Source of the DNA: Ichthyophonus hoferi
Taxonomy: Eukaryota; Opisthokonta; Ichthyosporea; Ichthyophonida; Ichthyophonidae
Direction of reading: 5' to 3'
Assembly: GCA_002751075.1 (NCBI GenBank)
Contig: NAOQ01000361.1
Coordinates: forward strand, 10,620 to 74,619
Length of the DNA: 64,000 nucleotides
Part shown: positions 35,701-49,456 of the stretch, in pieces
Layout of the letters: each line of letters opens with the position of its first letter
Position numbering within the stretch: position 1 is the stretch's first letter
The notes under the pieces: generated by a model
The model's input: only the letters and a program-made list of their open reading frames with translations
What the model was told of the DNA's origin: nothing
Database searches by the model: none
Position numbers and translations under genes: made by a program

Positions 35701-38700
35701 ATGTTATCACCATATTCTCAAATATCATACTGATGATTACGCTTGACAAACACATTTTTCCTGTATGATGACCTTGCAAGGATAGTCTCTACATCCTCAA
35801 TGTCAATATTGTTCTCCCTTACACTTCTTCCTGTAACCTAATCACAGATAACAACTTGTACAACCCATCAGCCACAAACACAATAGCACATGCATTGTGG
35901 TACCACAAATTCATACATCCATCTAACACACGTCTTCAGCAGGCTCTCCATCACTACAAGAAACAGATACCACCAAAAGGACAGCTTGCCATATAATAAC
36001 TGTTCCATCCCCGAGTACCCAAGTGGAGGTTCAAGTCTATACCGTTACGCTCACACGTCCAATGGAAAAAATATACAGTGACGTTATCAGTCCACTGAGG
36101 AACTCTAAAGCAATTACGGTTGGATTATTATGTTTATTGATAACCCTATAAACTACTCAACTGCATATTGCATGACACAGGAAAGCAACATTCCCAAGTG
36201 CTTCAGAATGTTCAAGGTACCAGCAGAATCCCTGCACTCATTCCTCAATATTGTCACCTTCTCCAATCAAAGATAAGAGTATCTTGATAAAGAGCTTCAA
36301 AGGTATCTTTGTGAGGAGGGCATCCCCCATCTTACCATCTTGTTGTATGTGGCATCTAACAATGGCCTCAGTGAAAGAATAGACTTTCAACCTTTACAGA
36401 TGTCTTAGGCATCCCTAAATCAGGTGAACCTGCCATTGAAATTCTAGAGTTATTTTCTCAACATGACAATCTACGCTCACAACATGAGTGCTAAACTAGC
36501 TGTATCTAAACAAATGGCGCTATATGATGTATAGTACAAAAACTAGGGCACCAATAAGGATATTGCATACTTTTTTTGATGCAAGGTCTACTACTAATTA
36601 GATGACACCGCCATTAAGGAGTTCTCTTCAAAAAGATGGCTGGGAGTACTCCTAGGATATGATATTCTAAAACTTGAATGGATAATGATGTAATGGGTAG
36701 CATGTTGCATCACCACAAGGTGAAACAATATTTTTTTGAAGGACCGTTTGTCTATGTGAAGCAGGAAAATAAAATCATACAACAAGACTCCTTTCAAGTC
36801 ACATGGTTGGACATCTGACCTCCCCATGGAAGAAGTGACAGCAGCAGAAGAGCCGACTTTGCGCCCATCATCATTTTTTGACTGTGGGATAGATTAATCC
36901 TACAATGTCAATACTGTGTTATCTAATCCTGCCATTCATTTACAACCTCAAAAAGCCCTAAAGAACTTTCCTTAGTCAGTGGGACAGATTGCAGCAGAAT
37001 AATCCGACAACAGTGATGACGAAGTGCCTATAAGACAACAAATTATTAAAAAATATGCGTGGAAGAGATTGAAATATAAACCTCTAATGGCAAGTAGAAG
37101 CACTATATGCACAACACATATTGCAGTCTGCAAGCTGATATTCATAGCAGCATTGAGTGAACTTAAAACTGTCCCCCAATTAGAACTCCTTAGAATTTTG
37201 AACCCCAAGGAAGTCAAGCAAACCATGAGAGCACATGACAACATGGGATGGATTCATGTGATAAAAACCAAGATGGCTACACTCAACAAGTATGCTATTT
37301 ATACATTAGTAAAGCAACCACTTGCAGGAGTTACATTCCTGTGCAGCCCATGGGTGTTCCACAGAAAACGGAACAATAAAGGACAAGTCATTGAACACAA
37401 GGATCCCCAGACAAATGGGGCATTGACTACCACAAGCCTTCATATCCTATGAGCTCGTTTGTAATTGTAAGACTTATGCTGAGCATAGCAAGAGCTTGTG
37501 GGTATGACGTAGCACAACTAGAAATAAAGGCTTCCTATCTACACGGCTACCTGGATGCACCCGTGTATATAGAGCAATTGCCAATGATTAAAGACCCAGT
37601 CCAATGGGGACATATGCAACCTAAGTAGAAGCCTCTATGGGTTTCATGTCTCAGGACTGCTGTGGAACAAAGTACTACACAGCTTCTTACGTTCCATGCA
37701 TTTCTGTTGAAGTATTTCAGTTAATACGAGTGTTAGGCTGTATAATTTATAATGGCTTGTATGAAAACACTAGTCGTTTATTATTCATTGTTCCTCCAAA
37801 TATATTGTAGCGTTTACAATGAGGCTTCATTCGGTATATATAAGAGTTAGGTATTAATTAATGATAGTTAATTAATTTTATTATGTCATTAATTATACTT
37901 AATTTGGACTAGATGCTTAATGCAGTTTAGCACATAAACTTACTATGGTTTAAATAGTGTTGGCCATTTGAACTTTAATCACATTTAGTAATAGATGTAT
38001 CATACGATGTAGTGTTCATTAATTGGGTAAATTATGCTGACAACTTGTTAAAATAACAAACAAGGTTGATAGCATGATAGGTAACACTTAAGTTTGCTGA
38101 TGACATGTTAGATAACATTTGGGTTGAGTACCTATTCAATAACATGTGTTGCTTAAACGACTTACCACCTGGTCAACCGGTATTGGTCATGAAACAACAA
38201 TTATATAACCTATAAAAACAGATTTAGTCCTGACCTGATTTTTATAAGTTTTGTACAATAGCGTTTATATAAAAGACTTTAATCTTTTTCTGTTTTTTAT
38301 GTCATTGTGAGACTTCAAAAGAGTGGAACTTTTACACCAACAGTTCCAAGAATTAAGCAACTGAATCGGGGTCCATAGCACAAAAAAAAGTAAAGGTAGA
38401 ACTATAGTCAGACAGCAGCAACAAGATAATTCAAAGATTCTTTCAGAAGATCTTGACTTAAGTTCCAATGATAAAGAAAATGGTCAACTTATGTCAATTG
38501 ATACCAAGACCGAATCTTCCAATTCAAACCTAGATTCTAACAATCTCTACCCTATGGAAACTGATCTCTGCCTGCAAAAATCACATGGAAAAGCAATTTT
38601 CATTTGTATTTGCATTTATGTTGATGAAATACTTATCTGCACATAAAAGGTCAAGGATTAAAAGTGATTCATCTACATGATTGTTTTTACATACCCCACC

Positions 38701-39580
38701 AAGTTTATAGGATTCTCCAGCTCCTTTATTGGGTATATGATTATTAAGATTCCAGAAGGATGCATCTTACTGTCCCAACGTAGATACATAATTGAAGTAG
38801 CTAAGGGCTATGCCCAACACAGTGGAAAATCAATGCAAATGTTCCTTCTTGCGGAACACATTCAATCTTCAAATAATAAAGACACAACACATACATCTTG
38901 TGACCTGAATAAATATGTTTTCTTCATCAGTTACCTAAACTGGATTAGTAAGTCCAGTAGACCAGAAAACACATTAAGCATAGTCTTCCTTGCCAGGCAC
39001 CCTGCCAAACCCAATATATAGCACTGTGAGATGCTTCTACACCTCCTGAGGTATTTAAATCTGTAATCATCAAACCAATAGTGTACAAGTTTGGACCCAT
39101 CAGTCTCATAGGATATTCTCATGCAGTCTTTTCAACAAGAAGATACAATGACTCCAAAAGTACCAATGACAATGACATCTTCCTGATCAAAGTATTACGT
39201 GATTGAAGCTCCAGGGAACAAATAATATGTGTAATCTCATTAACAGAGAGTGAATGCGTCAGCATAACTGCAATGACGCAGAAAATAGCATACATTGAAG
39301 CATCTAAAGATGAACTGGGTTTTGAAATTGGAGGAGTACTCTTGTATAGAGGAAACGCAAATGCTATAAGATTATGTAGCAAGATGTGTGTTTTCAAAAG
39401 CACATGTCACATTACTGTTCAGTTTTATTACATCAGAGAAGCAGTAAGTAACAACGAGATTGAGGCCAGGAGTGTCTCATCTGTGAATCAAGTTACTGTT
39501 TGCATGACCAAGCCATTTAAACCCAGATCATTCCAAGCAGTCAAAACACTTCTGCACCTGCAAACACAACGTTAGGCAAA
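32740..39580 (+). mobile_element. Ty1/copia LTR retrotransposon fossil 1, with nested insertion
   Basis: A broken copia-family element on the plus strand. Parts recognised in order: LTR/leader-like sequence (about 32740-33600), matching 41280-42100 and 52960-53800; gag and integrase-like region (about 33600-36900); reverse transcriptase (about 36980-37690, resuming about 38560); and RNase H end (about 39240-39575). An unrelated 0.87-kb block (about 37700-38555) is inserted within the reverse transcriptase. The element carries many breaks and is old. The family call rests on the copia-type order with RNase H last and on recognisable reverse transcriptase and RNase H motifs. Confidence 0.8.
37700..38555. 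mobile_element. Recurring ~0.6-kb insertion sequence (copy 1) plus adjoining block
   Basis: About 37705-38330 is similar to about 53805-54300 and 54825-55390: each starts near GAAGTATTTCAG, contains TTAATTAATTA and AGTCTAGCAC-like blocks, and ends around a TTTTATAGTTTTG-like stretch. Copy 1 splits the reverse transcriptase of copia fossil 1, so it moved after that element arrived. It could be a solo LTR or a non-autonomous element. A further block (about 38330-38555) is shared with about 55400-55640. Confidence 0.65.
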
Positions 39581-39679
39581 AAATATCTTGGATCACGTCC
39601 AGGAAATGCCAGCATGGCAGCATCATCGAGTTAGCAATTCTTCTTTTTTCTTTTGGCTCTTTTTAACGTTTCAGCCAAT

Positions 39680-42105
39680 GAAAACGGAAATCGTCACCCT
39701 CAACAAATATGCTACATGGACTCAGTTAAATGACCACCTGTGGGAACCACTACCCTGCGTGTTCTATAGGTATTCCATCGAAAACGCGATGACAAAGGGG
39801 AAATAATCGGACACAAAGCACGCCTGGTAGCCCAAGGGTCTTAAGAAGAAAAGGAGTTGGACTACCACAATATTTCGAGCCCAGTGTGCTCCTTCGTGAC
39901 CGTTAGATTCTTGCTAAATATAGTTGGAGCCCGAGGGTATTATCTAGCGCAACTAGATATTAAAGAAGCTTATCTACATAGCTACTTGGAAGCGCTAGTT
40001 TACCTAGAGCAACCGTCAATGTCTACAGAGCCAGATAAACGAGAATACGCCTGCAAGCTTAGTCGAAACCTCTGCGGACTTCATGCCTCTGGACTACTTT
40101 GAAACGAAGCACTAGATACTTTCTTACAATTGGTATATGTCTACCCTTTAGAGACTACTCCCTGCTTACAAAGTCACACGGAAAAAAAGAGTTCATGTGC
40201 ATTTGCATTTATGTGGAAGACATACCGATCTGCTTAGAAAATGTAGAGGACCGAGAATGATTCATAAAAGAAATTTCGACTAAGTATCCTACAAAACATT
40301 GGATTCCCCAGTTCCTTCCTTGGCTACACGATTAGCAAGAATTCAGAAGAATGTATCCTTCTATCTCAATGGTGATACATCACGGAGTTAGTCAAAAGCT
40401 ACGAACAACACAACGGTCGGCCAATAAATACGCCCATTCTTGCAGAACATGTACCTGCAATTAACGAGAAAACACCACACCAGCCATTCGACCTAACTGC
40501 ACATACCTCCCTGATTGGGTGTCTAAAATGAAGGTGTCTAAAATGAATCAGCAAGTCAAATAGACCTGATAAAAGCTTCAGTGACGCATTTATTGCAAGG
40601 TACTCCGCCAAGACGAACCTGGAGATGCTTCTTCACTTGTTAAGCTACCTCAACACGTATCCGGCAGAGACTATAGTATACAGACCTGGATCCATTAGTC
40701 TGACCGGCTACTAAGATGCCGACTTTTCAACAAGAGGATATAACAATGCGAAAAGCATCAGCGGGTACTGCATTTTTCTGGCCAAAGGGTTGCTGGATTG
40801 GAGCAGCAAGAAGCAAACCATTTGTGTCCTCTCATCAACGGAGAGTGAATTCGTTAGTATGGCAGCTATCAGAGAACAGATCGCTTACATTGCAACCTCT
40901 TTGGATGGACCAAGCTTCGACATTGGCAGAGAACCATTGTACGGCGACAACACGCGTGCTGCACGACTATGTAGCAAGACTTGTGTCCCTAAAAACACAC
41001 GCCACATTGTTGTCCATTTCCACTACATCAGGGAAGTGGTAAGCAACAATAAAATTGAAGTCAAAAACGTCTCATTTGTGAATCTAGCTGCTGACTGTCT
41101 AACCAAGCCATTTGGACCCGGACCATTCCAAATAGCCAAGAAACTCTTACACCTGCGAACACAACCATAGACGATAAATTCTCTCGACGGCGTATGAGAA
41201 AACTTCAATATGAGCGCACCAATGTGTTAACCATCATTCCTTTTCTTTCGGTGGCACTCTCTAACGTTCTAGCCAATGGGAGAGTGTTGCAAGATCGCTA
41301 ACCACAGATGAATAAGTAGGTTCGATCCAAGCCCAGATAATAAAATCAATGATTGTAACTCAAGATTAGTTAGTTGCATAATGATTTAATTGCATAATAT
41401 TTTTTCCACCTGATAGATTGATTTGTCAATACATAATATGTGAGCAGCTACATCAATGAGGTAGCTGACTAAAACCTATTTTGGAAAAGAGATCAGTATG
41501 TAAGAAAGAAAAAATCAATATTAAAGGACCCGCTCACAGGTATCAATGGCAAACACGAAGTTGTCGTAGACACACACAAAAATACTTCGCATTTACTTAT
41601 ATATACGTAATACACACATCGATATTATAATGTCTAACCTACCACTGGCTTTCGTATACGATAATCAGTGTCCAGATCGCTCACCCGTTCGAAGTCAGAG
41701 AACTGCTTACTGATCCTAGATAGTGATAATAGTGTTTATTTATATAGCGGCATAGCTCCACTCCACTTAATGATCGATTATATTGTGCGATTTCCACATT
41801 TTCACCCAAGCGCATGAAAGCATCTATCCCCTCCACATTAAAACAGAGATATAATTATTACAATCAGTTATCTAGAGAGTTGGTACATGGGCCTTCAATA
41901 GAACCTCTAGCACAACAACCGAGTCTTAAAGATAGGTCTGATCAAGCAGCTATCATTTACACTGGTCAAATAGCAATAGCCACTACCAGTTGTACAATTG
42001 GAGATTCCGGCAGCTGTGTACAAGTCAATAGAACTGACACAGATTCTCATATACTTTCACTTACAAATATAAACAGTTGTCTTTCTGGCTTTTGGTAGTT
42101 GCATA
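39680..42105 (+). mobile_element. Ty1/copia fossil 2 (reverse transcriptase, RNase H, LTR/leader)
   Basis: A second copia-family piece joined directly to the first, beginning inside the reverse transcriptase domain. The RNase H region (about 40790-41170) is the best preserved part of any copy here, with copia-typical DN..AARL, RHI..HFHYIRE and ADCLTKPF motifs. An LTR-like stretch (from about 41287, TGTTGCAAGATCGCTA) and gag-leader-like sequence follow to about 42105. It has several breaks but looks younger than fossil 1. Confidence 0.8.
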
Positions 42106-42906
42106 TATTAGCTACCTTACCCCTAGTATTAGCATACTTCACCAATAGCATATATCAATAAAGACTACTAGCTACACATGGAGACATCTACAAACTAAGT
42201 TCTAATCATCATCAAGGCCTATACACTTAACAAAAGGGTGATCAGTTGGCCACTCTCTATAAAACACCCATTTACTGAGACGTATGTGTTCCCTCTACAC
42301 ATCTAATTGTTTCCAAAATCAATCAAAACCTATCCAAACCAAACAAGTATGATGAAGCACTTTGATTTTTGCATCATTAGAAGAACAGTTGCACATGCCT
42401 TCCGTTGCTATCTTTATTTTTACCAATACCCAGTTGAGGTGACATATATTCAATTTCTCATATAGTTTGGTAGCTCAGCATCTGTTTTATTTTTTGGTGA
42501 ACTTGGCTGTGTTCTTCCAACAGGCTCTGATTTTTTCTATAGGAAAAAGAAGCCTCCATGGCCTCAACTACTAAATTCAATTTTTCTGTAATTCTGTCTT
42601 TCTCTTATCAACTATCTGGTTTAGTCTTTTCTGTTAGTCACTTCTGGAAAAAGTTTACTGAAATCATTTTTGATCTCTTTCATAAGCTTGGCAATGAAGA
42701 CTGGCTATTCATGCAATTAACAATCAATTTGTCTACTTGACAATCATTTGCTGGCTTCAATCCCAGTGGCCCCCAACACGCTTTTTTATAGAAATAGTTA
42801 CTAATATATTCACATATATTATCATTCTTTTTGTCATTATCTGCTCTAGTAGATGAGAGAGATTTACCTACGGAGATTGTTAGAGATGTAGGGCATAATT
42901 TTAAAA
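42106..42906. other. Space with coding-like remnants after the 444-codon ORF
   Basis: About 42106-42450 shows nothing recognisable. On the minus strand, about 42450-42780 holds short open stretches that look like coiled-coil coding sequence in different frames (FIAKLMKEIKNDFSKLFPEV; QSLLEEHSQVHQKIKQML). They may be degenerate or spliced 3' extensions of the ORF at 42907-44241. No clean splice path was found. Confidence 0.4.
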
Positions 42907-44241
42907 CTAAATGCACTTCTCCTTCCTCTTCCTATCATCATCTCTACATGAGTTTACTCTATTCTGTTGAAATCCATTCGGCTCCATGTATTTCTCATCT
43001 TGTTCTGGTTTTTCATTCACTGCGATCCCAAGCTCTATTAATCTTTTCTCCATAATCTTGATTTTCGACTGGTATTCATCAGCCAATGCTCTCTGTTTTG
43101 CTTGAAACATCAACTCATTTTGGTATAATACTGTTCTCAAATGGATTCCCCCACCAAACCTCTTAACCCCGTGTAGTTTTCGGTTCAAGACCGTAATTTC
43201 TTGCTTTTGCAATTCAATACGATCTAATAGACTCAAAATTTTAGCTTTTTGTCGTCCCACAATGGCTTCTTTCCCAGTTAAAGCTTGCTGGGCATGTTGA
43301 GTCATTAACACTGCCTGCCTCAATTCACTCTTCGCTTTGCGAGCATCTATCTGTGCCATTTTCAGATAATCTTTTCCCTTTTCTGCCCCATCCTTTTGTA
43401 CTGACTCCTCTTTGTTAAGCATGGAGCTGGCTACCTTAAGTTTTAGCTTGAGGTCTGTATTTATTCTAGACAGAGCTGCATTTTCTTGCATGAGCTGCTC
43501 TGAAACATCCTGATAACCTTTTGCTATCTCTGCATATTCCTGCATCTTAGTTGTCGGAGGCTCATTATCAATCCCATCTACCACCTCTTCATTGTTGTCT
43601 GTCTTATCTGTCAGGGTCCCCATAGATGGAGAAGGCATAGGGACATCCGCATCTTTGACAATGTCAGGAGTTGTTTCCTCTGATAACCTTAAATCTTCCT
43701 CTGTCAAAACACCTGGGTGGTCATCCTCTATTTTCGTCTCTACGGTATTGGTACTGACTTTATCCACATCAGCTATCCGTACTGAACTCTGATGAGTGTC
43801 TTGGGTTTCATTGTTCATTACCACTATGTCAGTGCTTACAGGGGTTGCAGATAATTCTTTAGTGATGACGGACATACAGCTTTCTACAGGGACGGATAGT
43901 AATTCGGGTTCAGTAGTTATAGCATATAAATATTTGTTTAATTTTTCTATACCCAATTCCGCCATTAATGGTACCTTGGGTTTATTTTCCAGTGGTTCTT
44001 TATCTTTACAATCAAGCGTTACCACACTCTTCTGTGTAGTTGATGTACGCCTTGGCATAGAATCAACTATAGTATCTATCTCATCATCCGAATCTGAAAT
44101 CACAATAACATCTGTTATCCTAGGGGAAGATTTGCCGCTAAGACTGGGACGGGGGCGCTTTGGGAAAATCAAAGTCTTGGGTTGAGGGATACTATTTTGG
44201 GCACGTTTGCGATGGATGGAAGGGTCTGCGCATCCTTCCAT
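42907..44241 (-). CDS. Intronless 444-residue coiled-coil protein with SUMO-interaction-like motif
   Basis: A single open frame of 444 codons with balanced, non-repetitive codon use. The N-terminus has basic clusters that could be nuclear localisation signals (HRKR, FPKRPRP). Residues 45-56 read VIVISDSDDEID, a textbook SUMO-interaction motif: a hydrophobic core, then Ser and acidic residues. The middle is acidic and Ser/Thr-rich. Residues about 232-410 are rich in Leu/Lys/Glu/Gln heptads (EQLMQENAALSRINTDLKLK) typical of a coiled coil. No enzymatic domain is seen. The other host genes here have 4-12 introns, so a single-exon gene flanked on its 3' side by copia fossils may be a retrocopy or an ORF carried by a mobile element. 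The ATG at 44241 is the first in frame. The family was not recognised. Confidence 0.7.
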   Translation of the reverse strand: MEGCADPSIHRKRAQNSIPQPKTLIFPKRPRPSLSGKSSPRITDVIVISDSDDEIDTIVDSMPRRTSTTQKSVVTLDCKDKEPLENKPKVPLMAELGIEKLNKYLYAITTEPELLSVPVESCMSVITKELSATPVSTDIVVMNNETQDTHQSSVRIADVDKVSTNTVETKIEDDHPGVLTEEDLRLSEETTPDIVKDADVPMPSPSMGTLTDKTDNNEEVVDGIDNEPPTTKMQEYAEIAKGYQDVSEQLMQENAALSRINTDLKLKLKVASSMLNKEESVQKDGAEKGKDYLKMAQIDARKAKSELRQAVLMTQHAQQALTGKEAIVGRQKAKILSLLDRIELQKQEITVLNRKLHGVKRFGGGIHLRTVLYQNELMFQAKQRALADEYQSKIKIMEKRLIELGIAVNEKPEQDEKYMEPNGFQQNRVNSCRDDDRKRKEKCI

Positions 44242-45569
44242 ATTTCAGTGAATATAAATATGAATGCATATGTGAAAATATGTGCTCATTATACTCGGAG
44301 CAGATAGATAATATAATATATGTAGCATAAAAATATTAATAGAGGTGTGAGGTGTAAAATAATAGGTGAACTGAGAGGACAAAAGAGTATATTGTAAAAT
44401 TAGAGCATTAACATATGCCTCTGGCTGCGTATACAAATAAGAGTGAATGGTCGGTAAAGTAACAGTTGTGTTGATGTTATATGAACATATTTTAAATCTC
44501 ACCTTATATACAAAGTTATTCTAATATAATGAATATACTCTATGTGATAGCTTGCAATGATAGAAGCAAAATTCATCAAATAAATAATTATATATATAGT
44601 AAAAAAAAAATTGTTAAAAATAATAATAGGTGGACAGGAAACAGGTGGTGCAAATAGATAGTCAAGAACGGCCCTAAACCACTATTACATGAAAATATTA
44701 CTATACTCATGAATAATAGGGGGCGAACATTACAGTGTAGAAATACCAATAAAACCATTTACGCTACTTATCGCCTAAGCTACTCCACAATAGTTCATGG
44801 AAAGTAAAAGAACCTAACCCCATCATTCCCTAAAATAAATATTTGTTTCACATACATAGCCCTGCTTTTAATACCAAAATACAGCCCATAAGCCTTGAGA
44901 CATATACAGTACCTTGAATCCTGTCGGTCATTGTGGCGGTGGAGTGTGTATTTCCTTTCATTTTAACTTATATAAAAGAATTTTTAACATTCATGTTTTT
45001 CATTGAAAAACGGAATATAAAGTCCTGTTAAAATCACTGTTGAACCTAATTCAAATTTGACTATTTCCTATCCTAATACAATCTTTTCAGGATGGCGTTC
45101 TTTGCTTCTATAAAATATAAAACTGAACATACGTGCATGATTGCGTGTCTATATGATAGTGGCTTTATCTTTGTCTACACATACATACACATACATGCAA
45201 ACTCAGACGCAAGCCCCAACGCTAGCTCTAACCATTCAAACCTTAATTATAACAATCGCAATCATAACAAAAAACTAATAATAGTTACTCAGGCAACTGA
45301 CCGCTATGCTCCGACCCGACCCACTAGTAGTAAATTAAAAGGTCCAGGTTGCTCTGATCCGAAATGATCCACTCCACGTGACGATCAGTGTGATTATGGT
45401 TCGACTGTAGTCTCATTGTCGGGTTTGTTGTACTAGACGGCATTGCCTGATATTATATTCGTTCATTTATATATATATATAGAGATTTATATATATATAA
45501 ATATATATATATATTCTGCCGGTCTTTCATACGCTAGAGTTAGTACACCCACATACATATTCTTCAAAT
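44242..45569. other. Intergenic region between the 444-codon ORF and EIF3H
   Basis: AT-rich. Contains a (TA)n hairpin-like stretch at about 45465-45515 just upstream of EIF3H. The 91-codon frame at 45092-45367 (plus) has Asn/His-rich composition and no recognisable domain. No convincing exon. Confidence 0.5.
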
Positions 45570-48500
45570 ATGCATAACTTACGTGAGCAGCGTGGCGACC
45601 GCAACAAACAAATGGCCAGCTTGAATGAGGCACCTCTGGAGGTGGTTCAGCTTGATGGTTTGGTAAGTAAATAAAAATTCATGTTAAATCTGTTCAAGTT
45701 TTATCATTGATGGAAGGATGAGTGGTGAGTTGAAGGGAAAGATTTAGAGGAAGGAAATGGTTGTTTAGAGTTTGCATTTATTAATTGTTGTGTCTTTTCA
45801 TTTTAATTTGTTTTGTTAGTACGAGTACAGTGGAAGTAAAGCGATAACCTATACACTTCTACCTTCTTGCTTCTTGCTATCACTTGGTGGTAAATGGTTG
45901 AGTTATATTTCATATAATTTTACGCTTTCTATTGTTAATCTTATTACGAGTGCAGCAATTGAAACATCGATAAATACGCACCTGAGGTTTTGTTTTCCTA
46001 GTGTACAGAAGTTAATTCAATTACTAGAACACACATATTTTTTTTAATTGTGATGATTGTTGTTATATATACATATGTATACATATATTGGTTGGGTTTT
46101 ATTCCATCCACTCTTATTCCATAGAGAATAGATCGCGTTCACAACAGTATAATTTGATATGATAGTTCCGACACTACTTAGCTACTAGAAAGGACTAGTC
46201 GATGTTGTTATGCATTATAAAGTGGATTAGTCTTTGATAGTTTATAGGCTTGGTTATATGTAAATAAAATGTTTCTTTCTATATAGCTAAAAGGCATACT
46301 TATTCAGTGGTATTTGGTTGCAGCTATGCATCTAAATTTGCCAATATGCACATCTTATAGCTACAGTCCTAGACACGTCAAGCATGTCTTTACACAATCC
46401 TATATCCTTTAAATTTCATGTTCAATCACAAGCAAACATTTCTTATCAACAGCATTAACCACATACACTAAGATGCTGTGTAACTGAAAATACTTGTATA
46501 TCCACAGGCCGTGATGAAGATTCTGAAGCACTGCCGTGAGAGTCTCCCTGAACTAGTCACTGGCCAGCTCCTAGGTCTTAATGTAGAAAACCGCCTAGAG
46601 ATTACTAACTGCTTCCCCTTCCCTAGTAGAGGGGGCGAGGAGGAGGACGACCAGGAAGGTGTGTAAGGATGATCTTATTGGTTACTTGGTGTTGTTAAAT
46701 ATATTTTTATTTGTTATATATATATAAAAATGCATTATAATGCATATGATTGGCACAGACTTATATGTGAATGTATGTTTTACATAGCTATAGGTAAGGC
46801 TGCGATAGGTAAGTGTTTGCATATTAATATGAATATATATATATTATGATCTACATCATTTTGAGATTATGTGGCTGGCAGTTGGATGGTGATGTCATTG
46901 AAGGTAGATAATTGGGCTATTCTGTTATCTGTTGACACATGATAAGGCATTATCATTGGTTCACTCTACTATTATATATTTATATCACCTTAAAATCATA
47001 CAGCTATTTGAAAACTAATATTTTAAGCCATTCCCATTACCGAAAAATTCAAAAAAGCAAATGATAGGCAAGTGAGGGTATATATTTCTACTAATAGTGA
47101 TTTAGTATTCTCCTGGTCTCTTAACCAATAGATATTTACAAGTAGTTCTTTACCTCTCTCCTAACTATCCTTTCCCTATCACATGGCAGGTGCTGAGTAC
47201 CAGATTGAGATGATGAAGTCCTTGAGAGATGTGAATGTTGATAATAATACTGTGGGCTGGTACAAGTCTACCTACCTTGGATCCTTCCTGGATGCCAGTA
47301 TGATTGAGACCCAGTTCAACTACCAGGAGAATATTGAGAAGGCTGTCCTGATTGTCTACGGTATATTATCTTTCTTCATAGATATTTAGATTGCATTGGT
47401 CTATAGGCTTAATCCTAACTTTGTTTGTCTTCCCTGTGATGATTGGCTATGTATCACCTGTTCCTTATCTATACATTACTCAGTTTCTCTCTTACTTTCT
47501 TTGACTGTAATACTGTAGAGGCATGCGTTTATATTTCGCTTCTCTATCATCCTACCTTCTTCTCTTTTCATCTATATCTTACTTAAGGAGAAAGAATCAA
47601 CAAATGTGATTAGAGTTAGAGTAATAACATGGTTAGCGTACAGCTATGGAAGAAAATAGAATATATAAATGCATACCATACCTTGTGGCTATACTGTTAA
47701 TTGGATTTATTATATTGTCTGTGAAAGTGTATAGTATTAATAGATTGTGATCTATGGGTGTATGTATCTATGTAGGCATGGACAATAGCATCAAACACAT
47801 GTGTTGTAATTGATCATATATTCCATATACGTAACCTACACAGACCCCCACCGTTCTGCCCAAGGTGTGCTCTCTCTCCGTGCCTTCCGTATGACCAAGA
47901 TTTTCTTTGATCGCTACAAGGCCTCCAATGGCTTTACCCCCGAGAGGTTAGTCGACCTGTTACCTTTATACTTATATCTCTGTAGCCACTAGCTGCTTTA
48001 ATTAAATTACAATATAATATAACGTAATGTCTTTATTGGATGTCTCCACGTGTCGCGTATTTTCTCATTTATTTAATCCCCAATCATTTGGAGTATTTAA
48101 ATGTGTATATATTTATAGCTAGTATGATATAATATAATGATGAAGAAGAGGTCAAAAATGCAGAGAACAGGCTTAATGAATAGCTAAGTACGTCCATTTA
48201 AATGGTACATATGCGCTAGTCGTGTGGATATATAGTATCATACATACATTTTATGGTGTGTTAACCTACCCTCTATCCATTAGCATCAAGAACCATAAGC
48301 TCACACACGATCAAGTGTTTGAGGAGCTGCCTATTGTTATACACAATGGTGCCCTTGTTCAGTCACTGTTGTTGGAACTCAACGACCCCTCTATGATGGT
48401 ACGTGTTACTAACCTTTTCATTTTTTATTTTTTGCATGTATATTTTGATTGTTTTTACTTGTATTATCTTGGTTCTCCGTATCCATCAAATTGCTTTCTT

Positions 48501-49456
48501 TTTGAGTCTGGCTTTGTCTCACTCTTATTCTAGCCTGATCTATTATGTTTCTTGCATGCTAATATTGCAGTTAATGGGTTACTTTCCCCATACCTTTGAT
48601 GTGTTGTATATAAAAATATATATCCCTCTCTTTATTTTCTTTATATAGCTATATTGTTTTGTTGCATTGTATTATTTCATATGGATAGTACTGGAAAGAC
48701 ATGGATTCAATACCAAATCCTACGTGATTCCCCACTTACCAGTCATGCCATGTACTGGTTTGTGCACCTATATAGCAGATATACATTATATATGCTGATT
48801 TTTGATTGCTAACCCATTCCATGCCACCCACTTTTCCTACATATATAGCCTGACACATATGACCGTATGGATCTAGCTGTGCACCCATACCTCGAGAAGA
48901 ACCTAGAGTTCCTGATCGAGTGTGGGGATGAGCTGAACCAGGAACAGAGCAAGTACCAGTTTTACCTTCGCAATGTCAGCCGTCAGCAACAACAACAGCA
49001 ACAGTTCATGCAGCGCAGGGTATGTCTAGTATTTATTTGTTGGTGCATGTGGAAGACATTTATACTTTCTGTATGATCTATGTATTGTTAATGCCGAGTT
49101 CTTATTTGACGTTACTCCCCGTTAAAACATTGTTTTCTATTTAGTACGTTACAAAATCATAATAATAAAAGAGTGCTAGTGGCTCAGCCCTTTCCCTTGT
49201 CTAACATTTATTCTTTCTTTTTATCACTCTACAGCAACAAGAGAACGACAAGCGTAAGGCCGCAGGCCAGGAGCCACTCAATGATGATGATCTTAAGGAC
49301 AACCCTATTTTCAAGCCTGTCCCTGCACCTTCCCGCCTGGATACACTCCTGGTGACTAACCAGATCACAAATTATTGCAAGCAAGTCAACGAATTCGCTA
49401 ACGTTGCCTCTAGCAAGATGTTTTTGGTTCAAGGCATTCAGAAGAGAAAGTTGTAA
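45570..49456 (+). CDS. EIF3H: Eukaryotic translation initiation factor 3 subunit H
   Basis: Rebuilt as join(45570..45662, 46508..46658, 47190..47360, 47844..47946, 48284..48398, 48849..49019, 49235..49456), seven exons, all phases matching, 341 residues (human 352). The MPN domain covers about 26-170: GQLLGLNVENRLEITNCFPF, then YQIEMMKSLRDVNVD, then VGWYKSTYLGSF. The HxH of metal-binding JAMM proteases is absent, as expected for this MPN-minus subunit. The conserved C-terminal half follows: FEELPIVIHN, NLEFLIECGDELNQEQSKY, a Gln run in SRQQQQQQQFMQRR, and LDTLLVTNQITNYCKQ. The protein is part of the cytosolic eIF3 complex, which recruits mRNA to the 43S pre-initiation complex. It is translated from the ATG at 45570; a second in-frame ATG lies 14 codons on. 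Confidence 0.97.

Noticed and set aside
44829-44961. Possible two-exon small gene (ATG at 44961, donor at 44912, acceptor before 44829)
   Set aside because: The attractive second-exon frame is out of phase with the first exon; the in-phase product is only about 27 residues.
45092-45367. 91-codon plus-strand frame
   Set aside because: Asn/His/Thr-rich composition, no domain, no splice context or conservation evidence.
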